From positions 140,506-204,505 of the forward strand of contig CAMJWS010000002.1 of the NCBI GenBank assembly GCA_946409515.1: 64,000 bases of DNA. Reading direction: 5' to 3'. The DNA comes from an uncultured Caryophanales bacterium (GTDB taxonomy: Bacteria > Bacillota_I > Bacilli_A > RFN20 > CAG-826). Position 1 is the first letter of the stretch. Each line of letters starts with the position of its first letter. Below the pieces are notes generated by a model that was not told the DNA's origin, did not search any database, and was given only the letters and a program-made list of their open reading frames with translations. Shown piece by piece: positions 1 through 7,287 of this stretch. The translations under genes and the position numbers were made by a program.

Positions 1-715
1 CTTCATTATAAGAGACTGATAAGGTCACAGAAGCGACACTTCTCATACGAGACATGTTCACAACAGTCACAATAGAACTATTAGTAATTGATTTGATGTT
101 ACCACCGAAATCTTGAAGTTTAGTGGTCTTTAGACCAACATCAACAATTGTGCCTCTAAAGCCATCAATAATGACAGTGTCACCGACAGCGAAATAATCA
201 TCAAAGACGATGAAGATACCACTGATAACATCTTGGATAAGAGATTGACAGCCAAGACCAACGATAAGAGTTAAAACACCAACACCAGCGATAATGCCAA
301 CAACATCCACGCCCCAAACGACAAGAATGACACAAATCATCGCAATAATGATGACGTATTTGAATAAAGATCTAAGCAAAGCGGATATTGTTTTAGCTTT
401 TCTGGATTTGCCATCAAAGATGTGGGTGATAAATGTCGCGATGAAAATAAGAGTGATGCCAATCGAGATGATGAGCATGCTAACAAGCCAACGGACACCA
501 CCACTGATAAGATTTTCACCAATGATGACCCAGCCATTAGCCTTACCTTCACCAAAGAATTTATCACCAAATTCATCGCCGAATAATGTACGGCCATTCA
601 TCAATAAGATGAAACCTGCTAACGAGAGAACGAATAATACCGCTCCAACGATGAAACTAGCTTTTTGACCTGGAGTTTTTCTTCTCCACCAGTTTTGTTT
701 CTTTTCTTCTGCCAT
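1..715 (-). CDS. Mechanosensitive ion channel, MscS family (partial, runs off the window)
   Basis: The frame opens at an ATG at 715 and stays open to base 1, so the C-terminus lies outside the window. About 238 residues are visible. A short basic N-terminus (MAEEKKQNWWRRK) is followed by three hydrophobic segments. The last has the glycine-rich pore-helix look of MscS (VVGIIAGVGVLTLIVGLGCQ). The beta-domain start follows, with VFDDYFAVGDTVIIDGF and GTIVDVGLKTTKLQ, which are hallmarks of the family. The product would be a membrane channel that opens under osmotic downshock. It starts 3 bases after the stop of the 719-1234 gene, so the two are probably co-transcribed. The family call is firm; the subfamily cannot be set without the C-terminus. 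Confidence 0.88.
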   Translation of the reverse strand, partial: MAEEKKQNWWRRKTPGQKASFIVGAVLFVLSLAGFILLMNGRTLFGDEFGDKFFGEGKANGWVIIGENLISGGVRWLVSMLIISIGITLIFIATFITHIFDGKSRKAKTISALLRSLFKYVIIIAMICVILVVWGVDVVGIIAGVGVLTLIVGLGCQSLIQDVISGIFIVFDDYFAVGDTVIIDGFRGTIVDVGLKTTKLQDFGGNIKSITNSSIVTVVNMSRMRSVASVTLSVSYNE

Positions 716-718
716 ATT

Positions 719-1234
719 TTATTCCTCCACAGTGTATTTGTAATTATCAATTGTTTTGGTGTAATCAACTTCATTTGTGAACTGCACATAGAAGTGTAAT
801 TTATCACCTTTATTAAGACCTTCATAAGAGCCGGTATAAGTTTTTTCCTCTGAGCAATCACCTGCGATGACTTTATTGTTATTTATTTCTAAGAAATAAT
901 TGACTGTGTATTTACCAGGATTAGAAATGGTAAATTCATAGTTAAAAACATGCTCGGTTACTGCATAACTAGGAGCGCTTATTGAAGGTGGATTAAGAAT
1001 ATAAGCGTTAGCGATTAAACTGCCTGTCTTAATGGCTGCGGCAGTCAACAGTAAAGATATGCCAGTGATATTAATGGCTTTAGTAATTGCTCTAGCACGA
1101 GAATAGGCTGTGCCCATTTTATCTTGATAAATAGGAGCAGCTTCTAGTTCATCACTTGTGGCAATGTTATCTGTTTTACCAGTGAATGTCACTTTTGCGT
1201 TATCGTATTCTAAGACGTTTAATTCTTGTTCCAT
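719..1234 (-). CDS. Hypothetical single-pass membrane protein
   Basis: I do not recognise the family of this 171-residue protein. It has a charged N-terminal part (about 1-50), one hydrophobic segment at about 55-77 and a C-terminal part rich in Tyr, Asn and Thr (about 85-171) that looks like a small extracytoplasmic beta domain. It lies 3 bases upstream of the mscS-type gene and probably shares its transcript. No Shine-Dalgarno site precedes the ATG. Instead TTGATT, 17 bases, CATACT and 6 bases lead straight into the ATG, which suggests a leaderless mRNA. The -35 lies inside the hairpin at the end of the upstream gene. A role linked to the channel is only a guess from position. Confidence 0.6.
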   Translation of the reverse strand: MEQELNVLEYDNAKVTFTGKTDNIATSDELEAAPIYQDKMGTAYSRARAITKAINITGISLLLTAAAIKTGSLIANAYILNPPSISAPSYAVTEHVFNYEFTISNPGKYTVNYFLEINNNKVIAGDCSEEKTYTGSYEGLNKGDKLHFYVQFTNEVDYTKTIDNYKYTVEE

Positions 1235-1261
1235 AGGAAAAGTATGAACGAAAATGAAAAT

Positions 1262-1285
1262 CTAATCAACATTTACGCTGATTAG
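1262..1285 (-). terminator. Weak AT-rich hairpin at the end of the ATP-grasp pair
   Basis: The 7-bp arms CTAATCA and TGATTAG enclose a 10-base loop, and ATTTTCATTTT follows on the minus strand. The stem overlaps the stop codon of the 1282 gene and the probable -35 of the next gene. Termination may be partial. Confidence 0.4.
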
Positions 1286-2067
1286 ATATTATTTTTTATG
1301 TGCTCGATGAAGAGCCTGATGATATCTAGTTGTGGCTTTAATTTATAAACCATTCTGGAGCCAACTGGATCTTCTAGTTCAATGATTTTATAGCCTTTTT
1401 TAGTCAATAAGAAGTCCACTCCTATGAAATCTGCTTTTAGCAGAGTGGCAATTTTAACTGCCACATCCACCATTTCTTTAGAAGGCTCGTATAGTTCAAC
1501 TTCTCCACCTAAGGAATAGTTATTGCGATAATCTTTTTGGTTCTTTCTTTTGATGGAGATTAGAACTTTCTTATTCAGAACATAGATTCTGACATCACCA
1601 TTATTTTCCAAGAATTCTTGATAGATAAACTTGAGATTAGGATGTTCCGATTTAATTTGATTCACTTCCTCAAGTCCATTAACAAAGAACACTTCTTGTC
1701 CACCATGGCCTGAAACACTCTTCATGATGCAAGGGAATGACTTTGCCTCTAGATATGTTTCAATGTATGGAAGACTATTTTCTTTAAGAAACTCGTAAGT
1801 TAGACACTTATCATTCGCGGTCTTATTTGTTAAAGCGTTATTGAATGCCTTAATGCCTTTATTCTCTAATTCTTCTAAAAGAAGAGAGTTACGACCACGG
1901 TAAATGACAAAGCCCACTTTGTTAGTGGCAACATATTCAAGGAGCTTTTCTTCAACTAAAAACTTCAAAGAAAAAAGATCATCGTTTAATAGTTCTAGGC
2001 ACTTATTAATGAAGAAACGATTACATTTAGCGTCGTGATTGTTATAAACTATTAACCCACTTATCAT
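1282..2067 (-). CDS. ATP-grasp (RimK-like) ligase, diverged copy
   Basis: This 261-residue protein has the ATP-grasp layout: an N-terminal Rossmann-like part, KSFPCIMKSVSGHGGQEVFF (nucleotide-binding lysine and glycine-rich loop), YQEFLENNGDVRIYVLNKK, and ADFIGVDFLLTKKGYKIIELEDP. Family members use ATP to join an amino acid or carboxylate to an amine. The usual metal-binding E-x-N near the C-terminus is here ELED, with Glu where Asn is expected, so activity may be altered. Its ATG overlaps the stop of the upstream ATP-grasp gene as ATGA, so translation is probably coupled. The substrate is unknown. Confidence 0.75.
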   Translation of the reverse strand: MISGLIVYNNHDAKCNRFFINKCLELLNDDLFSLKFLVEEKLLEYVATNKVGFVIYRGRNSLLLEELENKGIKAFNNALTNKTANDKCLTYEFLKENSLPYIETYLEAKSFPCIMKSVSGHGGQEVFFVNGLEEVNQIKSEHPNLKFIYQEFLENNGDVRIYVLNKKVLISIKRKNQKDYRNNYSLGGEVELYEPSKEMVDVAVKIATLLKADFIGVDFLLTKKGYKIIELEDPVGSRMVYKLKPQLDIIRLFIEHIKNNI

Positions 2068-2924
2068 AGATTATTTAAGATATAGTCAGCAATGACTTCT
2101 GCGAGATTAACTCCAGTATATTGGAGCGTGCTCGCAAACTGTGGATTGCTATTAAGTTCACAAATAATTGGTTCATCATTAGGACCAAACATGACATCTA
2201 CACCAGCGAAGTCTAGGTCTAATGCTTTCACTGCTTTAAGAGCTAAATCAATATATTCTTGTTTAGGTTCAAATTTACTGCCTGTACCACCATTAGAGAT
2301 GTTGCTTCTAAAGTCATTTTTGTTTTCTCTAAGCATAGAGACAATGGCGTTATTGCCTACGACATTAATGCGGATATCCTTGCCTTTGGAAGAGGTAATA
2401 TATTCTTGCATTAAGAAATCTTTATAGCCGATTTGATCAATAATCTTATTTGCTTCTTCTAAGCTATTAGCGAGATAGACTTGTTCACCAAATGAACCAT
2501 AAGCTTCTTTAATTACCAACGGTAAACCAATTTCTTTAATGACATCATTAATAAAACCACGCTTCGAATAATTAAGGCCTTCGAATGTTTTAGGGGCAAT
2601 AAATGTACGTGGGATTCTAACGTTAGCGTTCGCCAAAGCTTGATACATTAAAATCTTGTTATCGCATAGCTCAACTGCTCTCGCAGAGTTAAATAATTTA
2701 TAGCCTTGTGCTTCTAGTCTTTGAGCGAGATAGATATCTTTATCCCAGAAGATGATGAAATCGATTTTTTCATCGATCTTCTTATTTACTTCTAAAGAGA
2801 TATCGGAAGCGGTTTTAATATCTAAAGAAACGCCTCTTTTATTAAAGGCAAGTGAAAGCATTTCGTATAAGTGTTTAAACTTATCAGTGTTCATGAATGA
2901 ATTAACGACTAACCACGCTTTCAT
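2064..2924 (-). CDS. ATP-grasp (RimK-like) ligase
   Basis: This 286-residue RimK-type ATP-grasp protein shows EIGLPLVIKEAYGSFGEQVY (ATP-binding lysine and glycine loop), the segment QEYITSSKGKDIRINVVGN, DFAGVDVMFGPNDEPIICEL and an intact metal-binding ELNSNPQF. It is first in a two-gene unit with the diverged copy at 1282-2067, sharing an ATGA overlap. AGAGGT precedes the ATG by about four bases. Its stop is TGA followed at once by TAA in frame. RimK-like enzymes add glutamate or other amino acids to proteins, cofactors or peptides, but nothing here fixes the substrate. A cytosolic ligase working with its partner is the likely picture. Confidence 0.8.
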   Translation of the reverse strand: MKAWLVVNSFMNTDKFKHLYEMLSLAFNKRGVSLDIKTASDISLEVNKKIDEKIDFIIFWDKDIYLAQRLEAQGYKLFNSARAVELCDNKILMYQALANANVRIPRTFIAPKTFEGLNYSKRGFINDVIKEIGLPLVIKEAYGSFGEQVYLANSLEEANKIIDQIGYKDFLMQEYITSSKGKDIRINVVGNNAIVSMLRENKNDFRSNISNGGTGSKFEPKQEYIDLALKAVKALDLDFAGVDVMFGPNDEPIICELNSNPQFASTLQYTGVNLAEVIADYILNNL

Positions 2925-3067
2925 ATTAACCTCTTATTTGATATTGTTTATTAAAACTGTTTCTATTCAATAACTTTGTTATCAGTTTTTAATATTCTAT
3001 ACCACTATTTGTGGTTTGTAATTAAAAATAAGAGTCAACTCTTATAATTTAATGCTAATATAGGAGC

Positions 3068-4141
3068 ATGCACGTTTTAGATTACTTGTACCGCTATCAA
3101 AATATTGATTTTAGAGAAGTACCATTCAACGAAGTGGACGCTCTTGTTTTAGCGATGCTTTCTTATTTTCCTTTTGATGAACTTAAAAACCAAAAAGATA
3201 TCTATTCCAGTGATGAACTATTAAAAAGGATTGCTGAATATAATCCACCTAGAAGCGTGGGAGAAAGAAAACTCAATTATATTGAACTAGTCAAAGTTGT
3301 TTGTCGTTCGATCAGATTTAAGCATGCCAAATTTGCGTGGTTTGCCAAAGAAAGAGATGTCGTTAACTCTAAACAGTTCCAGGCTATCACTATTATCTTG
3401 CATGATTTTGCCTATGTTTCTTTCTGTGGCACTGATTCCACGACTTTAGGTTGGAAAGAAGATTTCAATATGGCCTACTTAGATACAGTGCCTTCTGAAA
3501 TCGAAGCGGTCCACTATTTGAAGGAAGTCTCTAATAACTTCATCTTTAAAAAGATGTATGTCGGCGGTCACTCTAAAGGTGGTCGTTTAGCGATCACTGC
3601 TGCTAAACGTTTAAACAAACGATATAAGCTTATTGAAGTATATTCTTTTGATGCCCCTAACTATCCTCAAGATTGTTACGATACTGAATATAAGAGTATT
3701 CTTCATTTGTTACGTGAATACACCCCTGATGAATCCATTATTGGCCGGCTCATGAATGAATATCGTGAAAAGAAGATTATTTCTTCTAGTAACGGTCTTT
3801 TACTCCAACACGATGCTTTTTCATGGGATATTGAAGGTCATAACTTTATTCGTAAGCAAGCTTACACTCCAAGATCCACTCATATTGTTGATACGATGAA
3901 CTATGCAATGAATAACTATGATGAAGATATGAAGAAAGACTTCATCGATGGAGTATTTGATTTCTTAGCTAATCTCAATGTTGAGAAATTACCTAACGAA
4001 AGAGAATTACTACCATTCTTTGCTTCTAAATTCAAACTCATTAGAGATGAATGGAAAAATACACCGAAAGAAAAAAGAGCGGTCTTTAGGAAGATGCTCT
4101 TTAATCTCTCTAAGGACTATTTATTTAAGAAGAAGGGTTAG
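3068..4141 (+). CDS. DUF2974-type alpha/beta hydrolase (lipase-like)
   Basis: This 357-residue protein matches the DUF2974 family of lipase-like proteins. The N-terminus has the family's FNEVDALVLAMLSYFPFDEL. The nucleophile elbow is VGGHSKGGRLAI (Gly-His-Ser-Lys-Gly), with serine as the likely nucleophile at about residue 178. The aspartate may be in YSFDAPNY. No signal peptide is seen, so it is probably cytoplasmic. The start is unusual: TAATAT is followed by AGGAGC and then the ATG. The GGAG is too close to act as a normal ribosome site, so the mRNA is probably leaderless. Its last four bases overlap the convergent gene at 4138. The substrate is unknown. Confidence 0.78.
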   Translation: MHVLDYLYRYQNIDFREVPFNEVDALVLAMLSYFPFDELKNQKDIYSSDELLKRIAEYNPPRSVGERKLNYIELVKVVCRSIRFKHAKFAWFAKERDVVNSKQFQAITIILHDFAYVSFCGTDSTTLGWKEDFNMAYLDTVPSEIEAVHYLKEVSNNFIFKKMYVGGHSKGGRLAITAAKRLNKRYKLIEVYSFDAPNYPQDCYDTEYKSILHLLREYTPDESIIGRLMNEYREKKIISSSNGLLLQHDAFSWDIEGHNFIRKQAYTPRSTHIVDTMNYAMNNYDEDMKKDFIDGVFDFLANLNVEKLPNERELLPFFASKFKLIRDEWKNTPKEKRAVFRKMLFNLSKDYLFKKKG

Positions 4142-4443
4142 TCTTGAAGAATTGAATCTTCCACTTCTTCTTTTTTCTTCCTTTTAAGGAAGTCTGGTTT
4201 TTTAAGTCTTATTAATAGAACGATGCCATAAACGGCTCCTAAAAATCCAATTAAGGATAAAACAATATAGAAAATCGTTATACCAATTTGACCAGAATTA
4301 AGAGTAAGGATTAAACCCATCACACCCAAAATTAACGCCACAATTCCAGTAATTGGTAATAAGAAACTTAAAATTTTATTTTCAATATAAATAGCTCTTT
4401 GTTCTTTTTGCTCTCTATCGAGCGCTTTTTTATTTTCGTTCAT
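4138..4443 (-). CDS. Small two-pass membrane protein, hypothetical
   Basis: This 101-residue protein has a charged N-terminus (about 1-22), two hydrophobic helices (about 27-48 and 55-82) rich in Ile, Gly and Leu, and a basic then acidic tail (LKKPDFLKRKKKEEVEDS). The layout resembles generic DUF4190-like small membrane proteins, but I see no diagnostic motif. The stop overlaps the end of the convergent DUF2974 gene. No Shine-Dalgarno site is visible, and a TAATAT lies 7 bases before the ATG, so the mRNA may be leaderless. It sits just past the terminator of the phosphatase gene and so has its own promoter. Confidence 0.55.
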   Translation of the reverse strand: MNENKKALDREQKEQRAIYIENKILSFLLPITGIVALILGVMGLILTLNSGQIGITIFYIVLSLIGFLGAVYGIVLLIRLKKPDFLKRKKKEEVEDSILQD

Positions 4444-4473
4444 ATAGGTTATATTATCATTAATTTCAGAAAT

Positions 4474-4505
4474 AAAAAAGACCCCATGCGTTGAGCATAG
4501 GAGTC
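4474..4505 (-). terminator. Rho-independent terminator of the phosphatase gene
   Basis: An 11-bp stem (with G-U pairs) closes a TCAA loop and is followed by six T on the minus strand. It lies about 20 bases after the stop of the 4527-5960 gene. Confidence 0.85.
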
Positions 4506-4526
4506 TTAGTTTCTAATTATTAATAA

Positions 4527-5960
4527 TTAAGCAACGATTGGTTCTTCGAGTTCGCCGTATTTAGCAAACATTTCTAACAATTGAGCAGAAGATGTCGGAA
4601 GTTCGTCTGTACCGTTTTCATTAACTGTTTCAACTGGTTGCATACCTGTTTCGTAACCAGGAATCATAACTTTACGACAAGCTTCGATTGTTTCATCGCT
4701 AACGCCGACTTTCTTTAATAATGTCACAGCGTTTTCATTAACTGTCTTTTCGAAGTCAAAGCCTTCCATTTGTGTGAATTCATATAAGAATTTTGGGAAG
4801 TGTGCACTACTTGAATTGTGCATATGGCATCTCTTGTTGTTTGTTTGGCTTGTGATTTCGAAGTCGATGATTAAGTCAGTGTAACTGACACCACAGATAG
4901 CGTTGAGTAAAAAGGCAATTGTACCAGTTCTATCAGCACCACCCCAGCAGTGGAAGTAAACGTGTTTTTCTTCAGCGTTTGCTAAGGCTTCAAAGATTTC
5001 TTGTGGAAGATTTCTATCAGCGTTTTCAGATTCACTTGTCTTATTTGGATCTTTGATGAAGTCATCATAAGAGTTAATAGCACATCTCTTATATTCAACG
5101 CCTTCAACTGCGGATTTTTCTTGATTTCCTTGGTATGTGCCACTCTTGGCTCTTAAGTCTAATTCAAGAGCAAGATTCATATCTCTTTCAGCAACAAGTT
5201 GAACTTCTTCAGAATATGTCTTTTGGTGAGTACCACTATGTGAGAATTGGCCTTCGTTGATTTCGTAACCACGGAAGATTAATCCTTGTCTTGTTCTAAC
5301 GCCATAGGAAGTCATATGGCCACCTAAGTCACGGACGTTGTTAACAGCGCCCATTGTCATAACTCTAGTATAGTCAGCGGTTTCAAAGTTGCCCATTTGG
5401 GAAACATCTTCGCCATCGACTAATTGATAGTAATAAGTTGTGGCTCTCTTGAGGTTTGGTAACTTAGCAGAAGCACCACCTTCTTCGAGTTTCACTGCGT
5501 GAACATCACTCTTATCAAATTCTGTCCAGTAACGAATGGTAGCGTCTTCAGAGAATTCTCTTTCACCTTTTTCCCATTTAAGTTCGATTGGGACATTTTG
5601 ATATTTTTGCTTATTATCAAGCATTTGGCAGACATCAACACCACCGGTTTCATCGGCAGGATAATCCTTATGGGAATCATCACTATCAGCTTTACCAGCC
5701 ATTTTCTGTAAGTCTGTTGGACCGAATAAGTAACTGATACGATGTGGATAGGTAATGTTCTTTTCTTGTTCGTGCATCGCATCGATATAAGCTTTAACTT
5801 CTGGAGTAACACCAACATTACTTTCTAATTCTTGGAATTTGACTTCCATAGTTGGAGTCTTTTCAGGCTCCATTTTTGGTTCCGATGGCGTACGATTGTT
5901 TTGGCAAGCGCATAAACAAAGGGCCATAACTGCGGAAACTAAAAGATAATTTCTTTTCAT
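4527..5960 (-). CDS. Secreted lipoprotein with tyrosine-phosphatase domain
   Basis: This 477-residue protein begins with a lipoprotein signal (MKRNYLLVSAVMALCLCAC, cysteine about residue 19), so it should be lipid-anchored outside the membrane. A fibronectin-like region (about 115-200) is followed by a phosphatase domain containing NVRDLGGH, FRGYEI and the active-site loop HCWGGADRTGT, that is C-x5-R with Cys about 338 and Arg about 344. This matches the bacterial Tyr_phosphatase3 type (PF13350), whose members act on phosphotyrosine or phosphoinositides. AGAGGA lies nine bases upstream of the ATG. It is a single gene with its own terminator. Target and role outside the cell are unknown; host or surface substrates are possible. 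Confidence 0.85.
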   Translation of the reverse strand: MKRNYLLVSAVMALCLCACQNNRTPSEPKMEPEKTPTMEVKFQELESNVGVTPEVKAYIDAMHEQEKNITYPHRISYLFGPTDLQKMAGKADSDDSHKDYPADETGGVDVCQMLDNKQKYQNVPIELKWEKGEREFSEDATIRYWTEFDKSDVHAVKLEEGGASAKLPNLKRATTYYYQLVDGEDVSQMGNFETADYTRVMTMGAVNNVRDLGGHMTSYGVRTRQGLIFRGYEINEGQFSHSGTHQKTYSEEVQLVAERDMNLALELDLRAKSGTYQGNQEKSAVEGVEYKRCAINSYDDFIKDPNKTSESENADRNLPQEIFEALANAEEKHVYFHCWGGADRTGTIAFLLNAICGVSYTDLIIDFEITSQTNNKRCHMHNSSSAHFPKFLYEFTQMEGFDFEKTVNENAVTLLKKVGVSDETIEACRKVMIPGYETGMQPVETVNENGTDELPTSSAQLLEMFAKYGELEEPIVA

Positions 5961-6059
5961 TATAAAATCCTCTTCATTTCTAATTGTTTATAGTTTACAA
6001 AAAACTATTACTAGTTTCAACATTATAAAAGCCATTAACAACAATGTCGCACGCTAATC

Positions 6060-6079
6060 AAAAAAAGGCCTATAAGGCC
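6060..6079 (-). terminator. Rho-independent terminator of the 6098-6688 lipoprotein gene
   Basis: A GGCCT-TAT-AGGCC hairpin is followed by seven T on the minus strand, about 20 bases after the stop codon. Confidence 0.8.
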
Positions 6080-6097
6080 CTTTAGAAGTATTTTCTA

Positions 6098-6688
6098 TTA
6101 TGGTCTTGGATTATATGAGTATAGCGTTGTCACATTGAATGAGTTAAATGAAGCAGGATTACTACCATAGAGTTTAGTGTCCGCTTCAGCGGTCTTCATA
6201 AAAGATTCTAAAGAAACATAGGTTCCATCTTCATTGATAACATATTCTGCACTAACCATTGTGTAACCTTTAAAATCTTCTGTTGGAACAAGTTCTTTCT
6301 TTTCAGCATCGCCAGGAACATTCTTTACGAGATATTCCGCAATTCTAGCTTCGTATAGTTTCATTGATGTGACATGCATCTTACTTGTATCAATCCTAGA
6401 AGGATAGGATTCGTATTCTATATAATCGCCTATGTAATTAATTTCTAAATGATCACCTGCAACAATATTATTGATACCAAAATCACTAAGCTTAAAAGGA
6501 ATAAGCGCTGTACCAAATAACAAAGTAACATGCTCTTGAACATGCAAGCCATAGTCAGGAGTAATCATTCTTGAAGTCACTTTCTTTTCTTCATGTATTT
6601 CTTCTTTAGAAGTAGAGAAAGAGCACGCTGAAATCGATAGAGCGATTAATGGTAGACCAATGTGAATCAATATTTTATTCATTTTCAT
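6098..6688 (-). CDS. Hypothetical lipoprotein
   Basis: I do not recognise this 196-residue protein. It carries a clear lipoprotein signal (LIHIGLPLIALSISAC, cysteine about residue 22), so it should be lipid-anchored and then processed by the signal peptidase LspA encoded at 17666-18325. The mature part is soluble and mixed alpha/beta, with a short OB-like stretch around IVAGDHLEINYIGDYIEYES. A strong site (GAAGAGGA) precedes the ATG, and TATAAT lies just upstream of that. ATG codons at residues 1 and 3 are both usable. It is transcribed alone toward its own terminator. Confidence 0.65.
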   Translation of the reverse strand: MKMNKILIHIGLPLIALSISACSFSTSKEEIHEEKKVTSRMITPDYGLHVQEHVTLLFGTALIPFKLSDFGINNIVAGDHLEINYIGDYIEYESYPSRIDTSKMHVTSMKLYEARIAEYLVKNVPGDAEKKELVPTEDFKGYTMVSAEYVINEDGTYVSLESFMKTAEADTKLYGSNPASFNSFNVTTLYSYNPRP

Positions 6689-6856
6689 AATTTATCCTCT
6701 TCATTATACAAGACGAATTAAATATGGAAAACTGTTAAAAAAATAGACAGAAATGAATACAAAAATATGTCAAAAATACGATTTTATCGATATTTACGAT
6801 ATTTATTGATAAATATAATATTTTTTTCCTACAATAATAGACGAGGTACTTAGAAT

Positions 6857-7234
6857 ATGGAAACAATTAATGGTTATTCTGTTAATGATAAAAGCAGATT
6901 ACAAGCTGAAATTGATAGTTTTAGAAGAAAAAGAAATACCGCTCTTGGTGTTGGCATCACAATGAGTGTTGTGGCAATTGTCGCTATCATCATTATCGTT
7001 GTGGCTTTAATGAGTAAAGTTTATGACTATGCCGCTGAAGCAGCATCCGGTCCTGGCGGTTCAATTTCCGAAAATGAAATTATGACCAAATTTGCAGGTC
7101 AAATCGCTCTTATCTATTTGTTCTCTTTTGTCGAAACCGCTGGTAACATCATTGCTTTAGCGGGTGGCATTTCTAACCACGTTAAAATGGCCAATAGAAG
7201 AAGAACACTTCAAAGATTAAGAAATCTTGAATAA
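6857..7234 (+). CDS. Small membrane protein, hypothetical
   Basis: This 125-residue protein has an N-terminal basic region (about 1-28), a strongly hydrophobic helix (about 30-53, VVAIVAIIIIVVAL), a polar loop with GPGGSISENE and a second helix (about 82-106), ending in a basic tail (NRRRTLQRLRNLE). No family is recognised. A possible promoter is TTGATA, 18 bases, TACAAT, and GAGG lies about 12 bases before the ATG. It is monocistronic and shares a bidirectional terminator with the convergent nuclease gene. Confidence 0.6.
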   Translation: METINGYSVNDKSRLQAEIDSFRRKRNTALGVGITMSVVAIVAIIIIVVALMSKVYDYAAEAASGPGGSISENEIMTKFAGQIALIYLFSFVETAGNIIALAGGISNHVKMANRRRTLQRLRNLE

Positions 7235-7256
7235 TCTTCATTAACTAGACAAAAAT

Positions 7257-7281
7257 AAAAGCCACTTAGTTGTGGCTTTTT
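7257..7281. terminator. Bidirectional terminator between 6857-7234 and the nuclease gene
   Basis: GCCAC-6 bases-GTGGC is flanked by A-rich sequence on the left and T5 on the right, so it can end transcription from both sides. Confidence 0.8.
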
Positions 7282-7287
7282 GTTTGT

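Noticed and set aside
294-668. Open frames on both strands inside the MscS gene
   Set aside because: They have no family features; the minus-strand frame from 715 gives a clear MscS protein through the whole stretch.
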